Part shown: piece by piece, positions 21,444-33,884 of the stretch
How positions within the stretch are numbered: the first letter of the stretch is position 1
Layout of the letters: every line of letters starts with the position of its first letter
DNA from: Carettochelys insculpta
Taxonomy: Eukaryota > Chordata > Testudines > Carettochelyidae
Assembly: GCF_033958435.1 (NCBI RefSeq)
Contig: NC_134160.1
Span: forward strand, 10,899,001 to 10,963,000
DNA: 64,000 bases
Direction of reading: 5' to 3'
Made by a program: the position numbers and the translations under genes
Notes under the pieces: model-generated
Seen by the model: the letters and a program-made list of their open reading frames with translations, nothing else
The model's database searches: none
What the model was told of the DNA's origin: nothing

Positions 21444-21654
21444 CTTCCAAGCCATGCTCCGCCACCGGGGGACTGAGCCACGAGGCACAGGAGCGCTGGC
21501 TCCCGTGGTGTGTGGGTGTCACCTTGGAGACTCCCCGGGGGGCACCCAGAACAGTGTGCTCAGCAGGCACCTGGCTCGCACGCACCTTCACACTTGGCGG
21601 ACGCACACCTCGCTCCCACCAAGCCGGCAGTGGGGCGTAATGATGAGAGCACAG

Positions 21655-21905
21655 AGCTGGGCATTCGGACACCTGGGTTCTACTCCCAGCTCTGGGGAAG
21701 GGCTGGAGTCTGGGGTGACATCATGGGGCTGGCCCCTGGACTCCTGGGTTCTATCCCCAGCTCCAGGAGAGGGCTGGAGCCCGGGGCTGGGTGCCTGGAC
21801 TCCTGGGTTCTATCCCCAGCTCCAGGAGAGGGCTGCAGCCCGGGGCTGGGTGCCTGGACTCCTGGGTTCTATCCCCAGCTCCGGGAGAGGGCCGGGACCC
21901 AGCAG
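21655..21905 (+). repeat. Tandem SINE-head array, 59-bp unit
   Basis: Four successive copies of the SINE B-box segment ('actcctgggttctatcccca' in three units, 'acacctgggttctactccca' in the first), then 'gctccaggagagggctg' and 'agcccggggctgggt'. The last three units have a 59-bp period; the first is longer and more diverged. The SINE A-box region occurs once at the left end ('atgatgagagcacagagctg'). Tails are absent. Confidence 0.85.
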
Positions 21906-21929
21906 CTAATACCCAGGGGCTGAGAGCCC

Positions 21930-23455
21930 AGGTGCCTGTATGCTATGCCAGAGAGGCCCTGAGGGTAACAAAGGCCCACGAAGTGCCCAGCACACCTCGG
22001 ACAAAAGTCACGGCAAACACCCACTCCAAACACAAGGAAACAGCTCCTCTGAGGCTGGGCTCTTCCCCTGCTCCCCAGCACTGACCTACCCAGCAGGTCC
22101 CCTGCTGCCAGCCCTGGGCAGAGGGCAGGTGAACACACCAGCCGGCAGAAGCCCGGCTACCGTCAGCGCTACCTCTCTTGCCCGCTCGCTGTGTGCTGAA
22201 GGCTCCTTCGACCTGCCTGTCTGCAAAGCCCTCTGCCAGCATGCCTCTGTGCTGCATTATTTATAAAACACCGGACCAGAGGGCTTGGCAACAGCTGCAG
22301 AGCCCTCGGCAGCGCCAAGACCCCGCTGAGCACAGCCCCAATTCTGTGGGGCTGCATGTGGGGGAGGGGAGGAGTGAATTCCCCCACTGGCCTGCAGAAG
22401 TCTTACCCCTTCTCCCCTCCCAGGGGAGGGGAATCAGGGGCAGGGCTCCACCTCCAGGGAGGGGGAAGGAATATTGGGCACCTCTCTCTCTCCGCCCCCT
22501 CCAGCAGTCCTCGGGATCTGGGTCCAGCCGTTCCAGGCGATCAGCGTTCACCGGGGGCTGTTCCCAGGCATGGCAGGCAGGTCAGCGAGGTCCAGCACGT
22601 GGAGGAGGCCAAGACTCCCCTTCCTCCCCACCTTCCCCACGTACTGCGCCGAGGCCAGGGCCAGCCAGGCCCCCCCACCCCATCCTCCGGGAGCAGACAG
22701 CCCTAAGCCATCCAGGGAAGGGCTGAGTGGCAGACCTGGGGGAGCGCTGCCTCGGGTGGCACCCATGCGAAGCCAGGCGAACTCTGCCTGACCCCCAAGA
22801 GCAGAGTCCGTGCCCCCGAGGCCCACGCCTGCTGTTTGCTGGAGCAACGGGGCTCTGTCCGTTTGCTAGTGCAGACAGGTCCTCTGAAGGCCAGGTAGAA
22901 CTCACCCGCTGCCGCCTCCTCCCCCCTCCCACCCCACCTTCCAGCCTGGGCGAGAGCTTTAATTTTTTATCATTAATTTCCAAGAGCTGCCTCTACTTCA
23001 CAGTGCCCCCCACCCCACTCCTCCTCCGGAAGAGCTGCACTGGCTGAGGCTGAGCCGGGCTGCCGGGAGGATTAATTCTGCATGACTGCCCATCTCCACG
23101 GGGGTACGTAAGACCCTCAGGCCTGCAGCAAGCTTTAACATTCCTCCAGCCCAACCTAATTCCCTCCTCCTGCAGGGCTGGCGCATCTGCTGCAGTGGAA
23201 CCGAGAGAGACTGGAGCACCCAGCAACACCGACAACAAGACTGGGGCTGAGCCCGAACTTACTGACACAGAGCTTGCAGACCGCCCCAGGGGACAGCAGA
23301 ACAGGTCATAGCAGTCCCTCACCCACCTGCCTCTGCTCCCAACACAAGAGGAGCAAGCAGGCTGCAGAGCCTGTGACCTTCTACCTACGGCTCCGAGGTC
23401 CCCTGGGGTAAACCCACCCCGCAGTTCCCCTGGCCTTTCCCAGAGAGGAAAGGTG
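21930..23455. other. Non-coding stretch with a small AT-rich patch
   Basis: No gene seen. At 22955-22985 'agctttaattttttatcatt' is an AT-rich patch in GC-rich sequence that could be a conserved element. Confidence 0.4.
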
Positions 23456-23464
23456 GACTTGGTG

Positions 23465-23555
23465 GAGTCAGGCACAAGGCTAGGATTTTGGTGACCTACA
23501 TTCAATCTCCATTTGTTCACCACCTGTAAGGAGGGGATCATACACACGGGGCGGG
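23465..23555 (+). mobile_element. Probable degraded SINE
   Basis: 'gctaggattttggtgaccta' and 'cacctgtaaggaggggatca' align loosely with the B-box region and the CTGTAAAATGGGGATAA tail of the local SINE. Confidence 0.4.
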
Positions 23556-23579
23556 GGGGCTGGGAGAGTTCATTCCTTG

Positions 23580-23602
23580 GGCTGGCTGGCTGGCTGGCTG
23601 GC
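23580..23602 (+). repeat. (GGCT)5 microsatellite
   Basis: Five tandem GGCT units. Confidence 0.9.
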
Positions 23603-24024
23603 ATTGAACCCTTTAGGAACGGTCATTTCCAGCTTTTTTGCAACCATGGATGGGGGGTGGAAACCAAGAGTCCCGTGTAATCACATGACTCCAGGAGCTG
23701 GGGCTTTAAGGACAACAGAAAATGTTGTGAGCATTGGGCATTACCGAGGGCCAGAGAGCACATAAGCTGCATGAACACATGTACACCAGCAGCACCCCTG
23801 AGGAGAACCACAACCCGACCTTCTGTGTGCCACTGGATTTTCAGGCATGTCAGCTGACCTGGCTGGTCAAACCAATGGCTGAAATGGGTCAGGGCGCCCC
23901 CAGGAGGGTAAAATATCATCACCATTGCAGAAATGGGCTCACTGAATTCAATTCTTGCTCTGAGCGACGGAGGAGGACAGCTAGGGCTCCCATGTCAATG
24001 AATACACCCAAGAGTTTCCAAAGT

Positions 24025-24155
24025 GACTAGCGATTCTGGGCAGCGCCTTGCAGAGAGAGGCCTGATTTTCAGAAGGCACCATGAAAACTCACCTCTGGGA
24101 ACCTTTAGCCACCCAGGTGCCCTCAGTTGGGCACCCCCACCTCCAAGCACTAACC
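24025..24155. mobile_element. Old interspersed repeat, 'TAGGCACCTAA' family
   Basis: 'gcctgattttcagaaggcac' and 'gccctcagttgggcacccc' resemble the copies at 33885-34025 and 47335-47430. Dispersed recurrence within this window is the main evidence; the family name is not certain. Confidence 0.45.
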
Positions 24156-24751
24156 ACTTCAGCCAATCTTGCCCTCATGTTTTTAACGGTCTTTCCCCAA
24201 CCACCTGGGTACTACACAACCTTGCCTCTCCTGCTGGCCAGTGATCCCTCCCACGGCTCCCATCCCACTCTTGCAGCGAGGTGCTAGAGAGCCCTACAGC
24301 TGCTGTTACTGGGACATGCCAACCCTTTCAATAGCCACCCCTCCACTGCATTCACATCAGCCTTTCTTTGAAAGTAACAAAATCCTGGGTCTCCCTGTGC
24401 CAAGGGCTGGTTGCTCAGAGCTGCGGGAGGTGAGGGCGCTGGGCAACCCCGCACGATCGGGCTGCAAGAAACCTTCCTCGACATGAAATACGCGAAACCA
24501 GGCAACGTATGACCTGCTGCCCTGGGAACAGGCCATGCTCTCCCCAAGCCACCGCCCCTCCGGTCCTCACTCTCTCTGGCTTTAACCCTCTTAGCCCCAT
24601 CGCCAAGCTGCCTCGTGTCTCTTCCTGTTGGGAACCTGTGCCTTTCACATAGCTGAAATCAGAAACTCAATGGACAGAGGCTCTTGCCATGCAAAGCACC
24701 ATTGTGAAGTTGTGGTGCTGTGTAAAGCCATGACAACGTCAGGCTGCTAGT

Positions 24752-24985
24752 AGGCTGGATGGCTTAGTGGTTAGCACACTAACCGAGGACTTTGGAGACC
24801 TGGATTCATGTCCTTCTCTAGCACCCACTTCCCCCGTAACCTTGGGCAAGTCACCTAGTCTCACCTCCTGTTGGGGGGAAACACAGCCACTGACCAGTTG
24901 TTTGTACAGGGCCTTGTGCCCCAAGTCACAACCTGCCCAGCCTTGAGGCATGACCACAACGTAAATGTCTAATAAGCTACATCCT
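24752..24985 (+). mobile_element. Full-length tRNA-derived SINE
   Basis: The A box TGGCTTAGTGG (24760-24770) fits TRGYNNARNNG exactly. It is followed by 'ggagacctggattcatgtcc' (B-box region), 'aaccttgggcaagtcaccta', and the tail 'tttgtacagggccttgtgcc' through 'aatgtctaataa'. Head, body and tail are all in order, making this one of the most complete SINE copies here. Confidence 0.85.
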
Positions 24986-25424
24986 GACCAGATGGCTGCC
25001 TTGAGCATGTCCATGGTGCCACTGCTCAGAGCTGATTAGAACCAGGGTTTGTCTGAAACAGCACGCAGCTGTGTCTCTTTCTCGCGCACAATCCCCCCTC
25101 CCCGCTGGCACTCCCACAATGCACCAGAGCAAATGAAGGAAGAGAATATTTCCTTGTGCTTTGAAGGCTCAGTATCAGAGGAGAAGAGAAATTTAGCCTT
25201 GGGGCAAAGTGAACCTGCAGGGGAGGGAACGAAGGTGCCCCTTTGCTGCCCCCTCCTGAGAACCAGAGCCTGCTCCCCAGCAAAGCCTCGCTTCCTGTTG
25301 CAAGAAGAAATACCCTCAGGAAACCCCAGCATGGGGCACGAGAGACCCTGCCCCCACCACTTGCCCCACTTGCTTACAAAAGGCAGGAGCAGAAGAAAGC
25401 CCAACTTGGCTGCTCACAGAGCTG

Positions 25425-25575
25425 TGGCTACATGCATTTAAATCACTTATGTCTTTACTTTCTCCTGCGCTGGCTGTGAGATGGGCTTTTTTTGCATTCG
25501 TAATTAGGGGGTGGAACAGATGGCGAAGGGTTCGTTTAAAGTAATGCATCCATTAAAATAACCTTCGCTGTCGGG
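25425..25575. other. AT-rich island, candidate conserved element
   Basis: A long low-CpG AT-rich segment: 'catgcatttaaatcacttat', 'ttttttgcattcgtaattag', 'cgtttaaagtaatgcatcca' and 'ttaaaataaccttcg'. It contains TAATTA-like and ATGCAT motifs, matches no transposon I know, and contrasts with its surroundings. A strong candidate for a conserved enhancer; untested. Confidence 0.45.
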
Positions 25576-25844
25576 GACTGCACTCCAACGGGGGCTTGCT
25601 TGGCTGGAGGCGGGTGGGGAGGGAAGTCTGGTTCTGCTGGAAGGAGTCAAACTTTGGGAAGGAAGCCGGGCTTAGGAAAATCACCTCTGAGAGGTCCCGC
25701 TTCAATGGGCGCTAATTTCAGACCTGTGACTCCACAGAGGGCAGCCATCCAGTGGCCCTACCATCAGGGCCGCCTCTGTAACACACCTAGATGTGCCCAT
25801 CTAAATGCCACAGTCATGGCACTGATCTAGACATGGCACAGTCA

Positions 25845-26000
25845 TGTGGCCTGCTCACAGGACTAGGAACCCGGTAATCCTGGCCTCCAATCTTGGCTCT
25901 GGCACACACCCTGATAGCCCGGCCTTGGTCAAATCACTTCCACCCCACTCCAGGCCTCAGTTGACCCATCTCTAGAATGGGTAAAATGACACCCCCACCC
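25845..26000 (+). mobile_element. tRNA-derived SINE
   Basis: 'taatcctggcctccaatctt' followed by 'ggccttggtcaaatcacttc', 'caggcctcagttgacccatc' and 'tagaatgggtaaaatgac' follows the SINE order from B box to tail. Confidence 0.7.
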
Positions 26001-26009
26001 CCACCCCGC

Positions 26010-27370
26010 CATGCAGCAGTTGGGAAAGTTGTGCAAACTGCAGGGAGCTGCCCAGATGGCTGGTGCTAGGTAAGATCCTTACCTGCCGGGGAGGCCAGAA
26101 CTGAGCACAATCCGTGAGCATTGCTTCCCTTCCCACCCCTAGAGTGAATGATTTCCAAGCCTTCACCAAGAGATTCCTGCCACGCTGGGCGCACCGCAGG
26201 GGTGCCGGCATTTTGCAGAGGTGCGGGGATAGTGCCAATCAATTTCTGCTCTTGGACACACTGGTGCGAATCTGGATTTGCTGACCCACCACCCACCCGA
26301 GGGCGGGGAGAACACAATCTGGCCCAGCCCTTCTGCCTGTAAGGCACTCACACTCCAGCTGTTGCATCTCAGCTTCCTCAGGGAGGGCTCCCCAGGGACG
26401 CGTCGCAGCTGGGCAGCCGCTGTCGCCCGGTGCCAGCACAGAATGCCCTACAGCACTGCATCCCCAAGGCCTGGAAGAGAGCATGTGACTAAACCCCCCC
26501 AGAGTCCAGCCTGGAATTACAACTCCTAGGACCACCGGCCTGGATGAACCGCAGCCCCTTCCTCTCCGCCCTGGTGCCCCCCACCCCGCAGGCTCTGGCT
26601 CTCTCTGTGCAAAGCCGAGGTGGGATGGAGGAACGATCATTAGCCATTCCAGGCCAGCGGCAGCAGCCGCCGCCTCTCCTGTTTCAGCCCTGGCTCCCAG
26701 GAGAACTAGGGGAGGCTTTGTTCGGGAATCGGAGAGCGGGCCAGAGCGAGACAGCCCCTGCCAGCTCTTGTGTTTCACTCCCATGGAATGCTGGGGAGGG
26801 GAGGGGAGGGGAGGCAGGAGCCCCTGCAGGCTTTGGGGCTGGGCTGGAGGGTGCTTCTCGGCCTGGGGGAGGGGGAGGCCACGGGAGCCAAGTGGGATCG
26901 GAAAGCAGATGTTTGCCTGTGTCCGGTGGGGAACTGCAGGCCTGGGCTGGGGGGAGGGGGAGGGTTCGATTTGGGGGGTGCTGCACATGTACGCGATGCG
27001 GGGCCCAGCGCCTCCTGGCTTGGGGGGACAGAAGCGTGTGTGGGGTGAGCGTGCGCAGCCGCCATGCTGGTGTCAGCCGTGGGATACTAGTGTGCACTGG
27101 CGTGCCAGCTCCTAGGCAGATGGGGGAGCTCCTAGTGCCAGTGTCTGTATGATGCCCAGTGAGATCCCCCTTTGGCCCTGGAGAGGTGAGCTGGTGTTTT
27201 TCAGGATGCCCTGCCTGGCACAGAGCAAAGCCCTCCCTACCCGGCTCCTGAACTTGGGGACAGGCCAGGGGGCAGCGAGGGCAGAGAAGTTACAAGTTCT
27301 CTGTCTGTCTGTCCCTCTTTTCCCTGGCATGGATCAGGAAAGGCCCCAGCTGAATCACATTAGCTGGGTG
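26010..27370. other. Non-coding stretch
   Basis: No gene seen. A GGGGA-type tandem lies at about 26793-26815 ('gaggggaggggaggggagg'). Confidence 0.45.
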
Positions 27371-27375
27371 CTTGG

Positions 27376-27495
27376 GCAGCCACTTGGGGAGATTCCCATG
27401 GCACCCAGCGGATTAGCAGAGTGCCCCCAGCTGGGTTTTGGTTCTCCCGGTGGTGCCCACTCGCACACACCGTGGTGCACATAAAAAACATATTC
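27376..27495 (+). mobile_element. Short interspersed element, copy 2
   Basis: Contains 'cacccagcggattagcagag' and 'ccgtggtgcacataaaaaac' followed by 'atattcc'. The word CCCAGCGGATTAGCAGAG is identical in the copy at 53040-53200, and the end matches the minus-strand copy at 17105-17180. Confidence 0.7.
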
Positions 27496-27499
27496 CAAC

Positions 27500-29090
27500 C
27501 TGACCTGCAAGCCACCCCCACATGGATGGACAAGTTCAGTGGGCCCACTGCTGCCCGCCCGTGTTCAACTATTTAGTGCGTGCTCGTTAGGGGCTGCTGC
27601 TGCCTTCGGGGCATCCCTGCCTGCGAAGCCTCTGAGAGGAGCAGAGGTGAGAAGAAGGGGAAAGGGGTGGAGGGAGGGGGATACCAGGCCTAAGAACAAC
27701 TTTGTGGGGTGTTTTCATCTCCTCACAAGCAGCTGAGGAGGAGCAACCTAGGGAGATGGGGGGCTAGCGGGGAGGGCCTCCACCTGGGCTCCTTTTGCTT
27801 GTGGTCAAGGCAGGGGGGAGTAGGGAGACAGGAGAGCAGGAGGCTGCAGCCCAAGGATTATGACTCCCAGGGCTTTGGCTCAGGAATTCACCTTTGATCA
27901 GCCGGGCAACTAGCCAGACAACCAACCCGGGCGCTGCGCCCCACGCCCTCCTCCTCGCTCCCTGCTCCCCAGGCCCTGAGCTGCCCTGGCCCCCCCACAA
28001 CCCGAGCCCAGGGCGAAGAGGCAGCTTGGGGGCCTTGGAGCAGGTCCCACCCCGGCCTGGCACACACGTCCACCTGGCAGCAGATCCTGGCTCTGTCCCT
28101 TCCCGGCATGCTTTGCCCCCTCCCCCCCACACACACCCCACCTCTGAGCTGCCCAGCCCCTGCCAGGGGCCAGCTGGAACATGTCAACAGCCAGCCTGAG
28201 CAGCTGGCCTGGGCCTTCGCTAACACGTTGGGAGGGGACCCCGTCACCCAGAGCTCGGCCCCTCCCATACAGGCCCCACAGCCCAGCACCCAGAGTACCA
28301 GCCACTCTGCCCCCAGCAGCGGGCCCTGGGAACCTGCAGGCACCACTCAGCCTTCCACTCTGGGCACAGGTCAGCCCGGGCCTCACCCCTCCAGGGGTTC
28401 ACCTCAGCCCCCCGGTGCATAGGCAGGGAGGGGAGAGCTGGGTGCTTCCTTGCTGCCCCGTGACTCCCTTCCCCAGCTCCCCAGGGCATAGCAGGCCCAC
28501 CCCTACGCTGGCTGCTTCCCTTGTTTGCCCAGGGTGGGGTGGGACCCCTCGGAGTGGAGCCCCTGGCGTGAGCAAAGGCCCCTCCCTTGACCCAGGAGCT
28601 CTCCTCTGCAGCCTCTCCCCTCCATGGCATCTCCTGGAGGGCGATGAGGCAGCGGGGTTACTGTGCTCACGCCAGAGCCAGCTCTGCCTGGCTGCCTGCG
28701 CTGGCAGAGGGACAGGGGGCCGCAGCACCCGATAACGGCCAGTGGTTGGCAGAGCCAGCCCACCCAGGGTGCCGCACAGGGACCCCGCCGGGTGACCATG
28801 CCACGTGAGCACAGCTGCTGGGGGAGGTTTGAAAGAAACCTGGCTGTGGCGGGACACAGTCCAAGACACTGACCTTGCGGGGCTGTCGGAGCCTTTGAGG
28901 CAAGCCCAGGCGGGGCCAGCGCAGGCCAGGGTTATGGTACCGTACGTGCCCAACTCCCCTCCACCAGCCACAGGACTGGCAGCCTCCCTTGCCAGCAAGA
29001 GATCCCTGGGGTCTCCCCTCCCACTCCAGCCAGCACAACATCCGTGGAACCCCAACCAGCAGCTACCGATGAGTAGCAAGGCCTATTGGT
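27500..29090. other. GC-rich non-coding stretch
   Basis: No gene or clear transposon seen. Confidence 0.45.
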
Positions 29091-29094
29091 GCAA

Positions 29095-29310
29095 GAAAGG
29101 GTGGCCTAGTGGCTACAGTGTGAGCCTGGGACTTGGGAGGCCTGTATTAATTCCCTACTCTGCCAGACGCCTCTCCTCTCTCACTCCGTGCCTCAGTTCC
29201 CCCTCTTCACAATGGGGTAACAGACCTTCCGGGAAGCAGGAGGACAAATGCTCTGATGACTGGAGGCACTTAAGGATTATACGAAGAGGGGCCTAAGAAG
29301 TGCCTAAACA
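29095..29310 (+). mobile_element. Full-length tRNA-derived SINE
   Basis: The A box TGGCCTAGTGG (29102-29112) fits TRGYNNARNNG. Then come 'ggaggcctgtattaattccc', 'ccgtgcctcagttccccctc' and 'cacaatggggtaacagacc', with a tail ending near 'aagaagtgcctaaac'. Confidence 0.85.
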
Positions 29311-29319
29311 GAGTGGCCA

Positions 29320-29985
29320 GCTCCCCATTCCCAGCCAAAGAAGGCTCACAGCCCAGGACAGGTCTGACTGTTCTAGTGCTTTGCCGGGTTTTAAGGGTTC
29401 CCACCCCAGCCCCAAGACACACCCCAGAGCTCTGCCAGCCAAGAAGCTTTCTCCCCTGCCCTGCAATAAAAGTTTTCCCTCGGCCTCTTTTCCTCTCCCA
29501 GCCCCATGCAAACTCATCTCCCTGAAGCCTTGGCATATGCCCCAGCCCCATTCGCTCCACCCTGGAGCCAGCTGAGACTTATTTAACCCTCTCCAAACGT
29601 GCCACAGTCCCCCTTGGGGACAAGATACCCGGAGTCAAACGTGTCGTTCCTGGAGCTCTAGTGCTGGGACGATCCAACTACCTATTCATTTACCACCACC
29701 CCGAGACGCCAGGAGCTGCAGAAAGTTACAACCACGTCAACAGGCTGGTGGACCGGTCAGCAAGCGACAGGTTCCCCCAGGGTAACCTCTCCAAATCACA
29801 GCCCACGTAACACCATCCCCCAGAGCCCATCAGTTTCCCCTATTGGTTCTCCCAACAGGCCCTAATGGTCCGTACAGCCCATCCTCCATCACATAAAGCA
29901 GGGAGCGACCAGAAGCAGGTGGACACTAGCTCCCTCTGTACAAGGTCCAACGTTGCCCTGGTTTGCTTGTTACCCATGGCATTGC
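29320..29985. other. Non-coding stretch
   Basis: No gene seen. AATAAA occurs at 29465 on the plus strand without other 3'-end signs. Confidence 0.45.
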
Positions 29986-29987
29986 AA

Positions 29988-30160
29988 ATATCATACAATT
30001 CCAGGGCAGGAAGGGACCTCAGGGGGTCATCTAGTCCAGCCCCCTGCCCAGAGCAGGATCAACCCCAACTAAAACAAGCATGCAAACTCCTCCCTGTTCA
30101 ACCTGCTGTCCAGCGTCACGCTGAGGTCTCTCCTGGCCATTACTTCTTCCTGGAAGTTTC
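29988..30160 (+). mobile_element. CR1 LINE 3' fragment
   Basis: 'caggaagggacctcaggggg' and 'tcatctagtccagccccctg' followed by 'gagcaggatcaaccccaac' are diagnostic CR1 3' sequence. The continuation ('cctgttcaacctgctgtcc') is also CR1-type. Confidence 0.85.
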
Positions 30161-30164
30161 CCTT

Positions 30165-32855
30165 CCTGTCCAAGAAGCAGCTGGGCTTGTTTTCTCACGA
30201 GTTTCTGCTAGCCACGCTGGCAAACCAGGAACAAAAGAATAAGATGAGAGCTGTAACTTTTAGGGGGAGTTTTCTCCCCTCTTGCAATTTTGGGTCAGAA
30301 TTTTACTCTGGCAGCAAATTCCCCTCCAGCTTGAACATACCCCGTCCTCCCCCACAAAACCCAAATCTTTGTTTAGTGTTTTCTGGTCTCTCCAGAGCCT
30401 TTGGGGTTCTGATCCTGTCCTTCCTGGCTCCTCCCAATTTAAGATATTCTGGACCATCAAGACTGGTTCCAAAACAGCTCTCAACATTCAGCCAGGCTCT
30501 GGCATTTATCATTCCTGCCTGACCACAATCCTCCAGCCAATTTCTGGTCCCCACAGGTCCTTGTTCCAAGCCAAGAAAATTTAACATTCTACATCAGATT
30601 CTGTGAGACCCTAACAAAGACTTGCCTGAAATATCCAGGTGTATAGAAGCTCCTCCATCATGCTCTCCTAAGCGCACCCCATGCATCCTTCCCTCCCAGG
30701 CAAAACCATTCCCCTTTCTTGTGGGTGAATTCTTGAGGGCCAGCTGGTGTCAATCAATGACTTCCAGAGGAGCCACCTGGATTTACGGCACAGGGAGATG
30801 CGATCTTTATTGCTCCAAGATTCCATCACCTTCTAGATATGTAGGCCCTGATCTTGCAGACTTACAGGCTTTGCTTGGGCAGAACCATGGATGTTGAGTG
30901 CATGCAAAATCCTTTGCAGGGTGGGGACCGTGGACTTGTTTTCTTAAGTAAATGCCAGGATCATGGTGGTTTACTTTTAGAAGACTGTTACTAGATTCAG
31001 TTTTCTCCAGTCTCCTATCTTATCATTTAAGGATGTATCAGTATCTGCTAAACATCAGCGTGTCTCACCCACTTCTCTACCCCCACGAGTGTGCCTCTGT
31101 CCATCCCTAAAAGGTGAATGTCTTTTCCTGGCTTCGTACATGGATGCACTCCCTATCAAAGTCACGGCTCCCATCGAACCCACCCCATCCATCACCTCTG
31201 CTGAGCTGTGGTTCCCCACCAGTCCCTGATCTCTAAGCACGTCATGATCTCAGATGCACCCCAGCCTGCACCGCCCCAACTGTGGCCTCTTCTGTGCCCA
31301 CACCAGCTGTCCTTGTGTATGAAAATCTGAGTCTTCCTGCACACGACCAAGCCTCCTGCTCCCCAGTTAGCACGCCCCACTGCACTTTTCTCCCCCTCCC
31401 CCTGCAGGAGACCCCTCCTCAGAAGGCCCCAAGAGCTCTGCAGCCTGTTCTCACTAAGGTCTCCGCACCATGCCCCCAGGCTCCACCTGGCCTGCGGGTC
31501 ACATCCCACCACCTCACGGTACTGCCCCCCGCATTGGCACAGGATGCTAAACAGCCTCGCCCTAACAGACTCCCACCGGCCTGATGCCAGGCAGCCATCT
31601 CCCCATCTCCAGCAACTTGCATCACAGAGCCATGTTCGCTTTCGTCCCAAAGACGACGGCAAAGCAGTTGAGCGTCTGGTCTCATCTTACCATGCGCCTC
31701 CAAGCGGAACACTGCAGACCAGTCAGCCCCTTCCTTTAAGCGCTAGTGCCCACTCTCCAATCCCTTTAGTCAGAGTTTGGGGTCTCCCAGGCTGCTATTC
31801 CCCAACTCCTCCCTGGGACCGAGGCAACTCCTCTCCCTGGCAGCTCATGCCTGGATGGCAGGGGACATGCAGCGTTCACAGGCACCACGTGTCTGTCTCC
31901 AGCTGGGCCCTGCCAACGTACATGCATCCTGCAAGCTCCAACAGCTGCTCCCCTGGGGCAGCCCTCCTGCCCAGGCAAGTAACTAGCCCCAACGGGCAAC
32001 TCATTGTTTGGGAACCTGCTCCACCCAACCTCCCCCAGCACCCTGCTTCCCCTGGGCCAGGGGGCTCAGCAAGTTAATTAGACCCCGGAGTGGTCTCGCC
32101 AAGCCCCGAGGGGGTTGAGGGCCAGCAGCCTGCCCCATGCCAGGAAAACAGCCATGTGTAACGCAAGTCTCGGGGCCGGGCAAGGTGCAGTGCTGGAGAG
32201 GAAGACAACGAGCACGTTTCACTGCCAATGCCACTCACACTTCCCCTCCCATCGGTCACCAATTTTTGCTGGCACCTGTTGCACACCGCAATGGGCAACG
32301 GAATCAGACACTGACGCCACCCCCACAGAGGAAACACTCGCTCAGCTCTGCCCCATCGGCCGCCCACAGACAGAAGCAGGGACTCGGCTCCCTCCCCAGC
32401 AGGCACCTTGGTGCTTTGCTGAGACCTACCCCACCTCAGCACACGCCCAGCCCACACAGACAAGCACTGCCAGATTGGAAATGGGGGCTTTCCTCACATG
32501 TTCTACTCCCTGTTCCCCACCCCCCACATACACCTGCAACCACAGGCAATTCTGACTGCAAGAAAGCCTGGCCCCTCAACACAGCCCTGTAAACTACCAG
32601 CTGTTTCTCTTTACACCACCCAATTATTGCAGGCGTGTTTCAGATCCCTTCCATCCTGGACCCCACTAAAAACTCACAGCAGGCACCTGAGAGCTCACTT
32701 TTGCTTCCCGGTCGGTTATTGGAAGAACATTACAGCCTTAATCTTACAGTTTGCTCTGGAAACAAGATATTTATCCATCGGCCTAAGCAAAGGTGAAAGG
32801 ATGGGCAATAAAATGCACCAGTGGGCACGCACACAAGGTCTCAAAGAGACATGAC
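30165..32855. other. Non-coding stretch, less GC-rich
   Basis: No gene seen. An old-repeat trace at 30838-30905 ('ggccctgatcttgcagactt') resembles a common sauropsid element. Nothing else can be supported. Confidence 0.4.
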
Positions 32856-32859
32856 AACA

Positions 32860-33310
32860 CTTAACGCAACCCACTATCATAAGCATGCAAGAGAAGCAAT
32901 GCACTAGTGCACTGCATCAGGACAAGTGTGCAAGGAAGCAAGGGTGTCTTGCTGCTGCATGCAATGCATGAGCGCAGGCGAGGAGGCATTACGCAATACA
33001 CAGGGGGACCGGTTGTTTCACACTGAGTAACACACTGAAGTGCACAAACCTTAGGAGAGGTAGGGTATTGTGCAATGGATTTGCACGTATGCACCAGCCA
33101 AGGAACTTGTTATGGTGGGTAGGACATTGCCCCAGGAATGCACGGATACCCCAGTGAGCAATGCAGTCACACGGTTACGGAAAAGACCCAAAGCGTCCTG
33201 GGGGGCAGCGCAAGGCACCAGAAGATGTGTGCGACAGACCAGCAGAGTCACAGCAGGCACTGCAGTACACTCTTGTGCAACAGACAGTGTCTCACAGAGG
33301 CGCAGAGGAG
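32860..33310. other. GCA-rich segment with C/EBP-like sites
   Basis: About 450 bp unusually dense in TGCA, GCAAT and GCGCA words. It includes ATTACGCAAT (32988-32997) and ATTGTGCAAT (33067-33076), each one mismatch from the C/EBP consensus RTTGCGYAAY, plus 'cttgtgcaac' near 33272. It could be a very old degenerate tandem repeat or a regulatory cluster. No coding signal. Confidence 0.35.
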
Positions 33311-33884
33311 CAACAAATTGCCAGAGGGAGCATGAGCTCGGAAGGGACGCATCCCAGCAGGCCAAAGGGTAACACACTTTTCCTTCTCCCCAGCACAGAA
33401 GATAAGATAGAAACTCCAAAACAGCAGCTTTGCCTGGCTGCCCCAAACACCCGGAAAGGCGTGGGTTTTGAGTGTCCATCCTCCATCACCTGACAGAGGT
33501 GGAAGGGAGAGGCAGAGCCAATAGCTGAAAATTTCATCTCACGCCCTACAAATGTCCAGGTTATCAGCAGGGTTGAAGACGGAACAGCAGATCCTGCCGG
33601 CTTTCATTCCACACGGATACAAAACACACGGGTCTGTTTCACATCATCCTTCCATGCACCTGGCCAACTCCACAGTCTAGTCCACACGCATGGCACAATG
33701 GGTTTGCTGACCATCTCCGTTCTGAGTTGCTCCGTGCTCCCACCCGGCGCAGATTCAGGAATAACCCCAAAGCAATGGGGGCAAGGCAGATACAACAATG
33801 AGACCCCAGAGCTCCACTCCAAATGGAGCCCCCCCAGCTCTAGGGAGTTGGCAATGGATATGTTGACCACAGGCCCTGGGGCAC

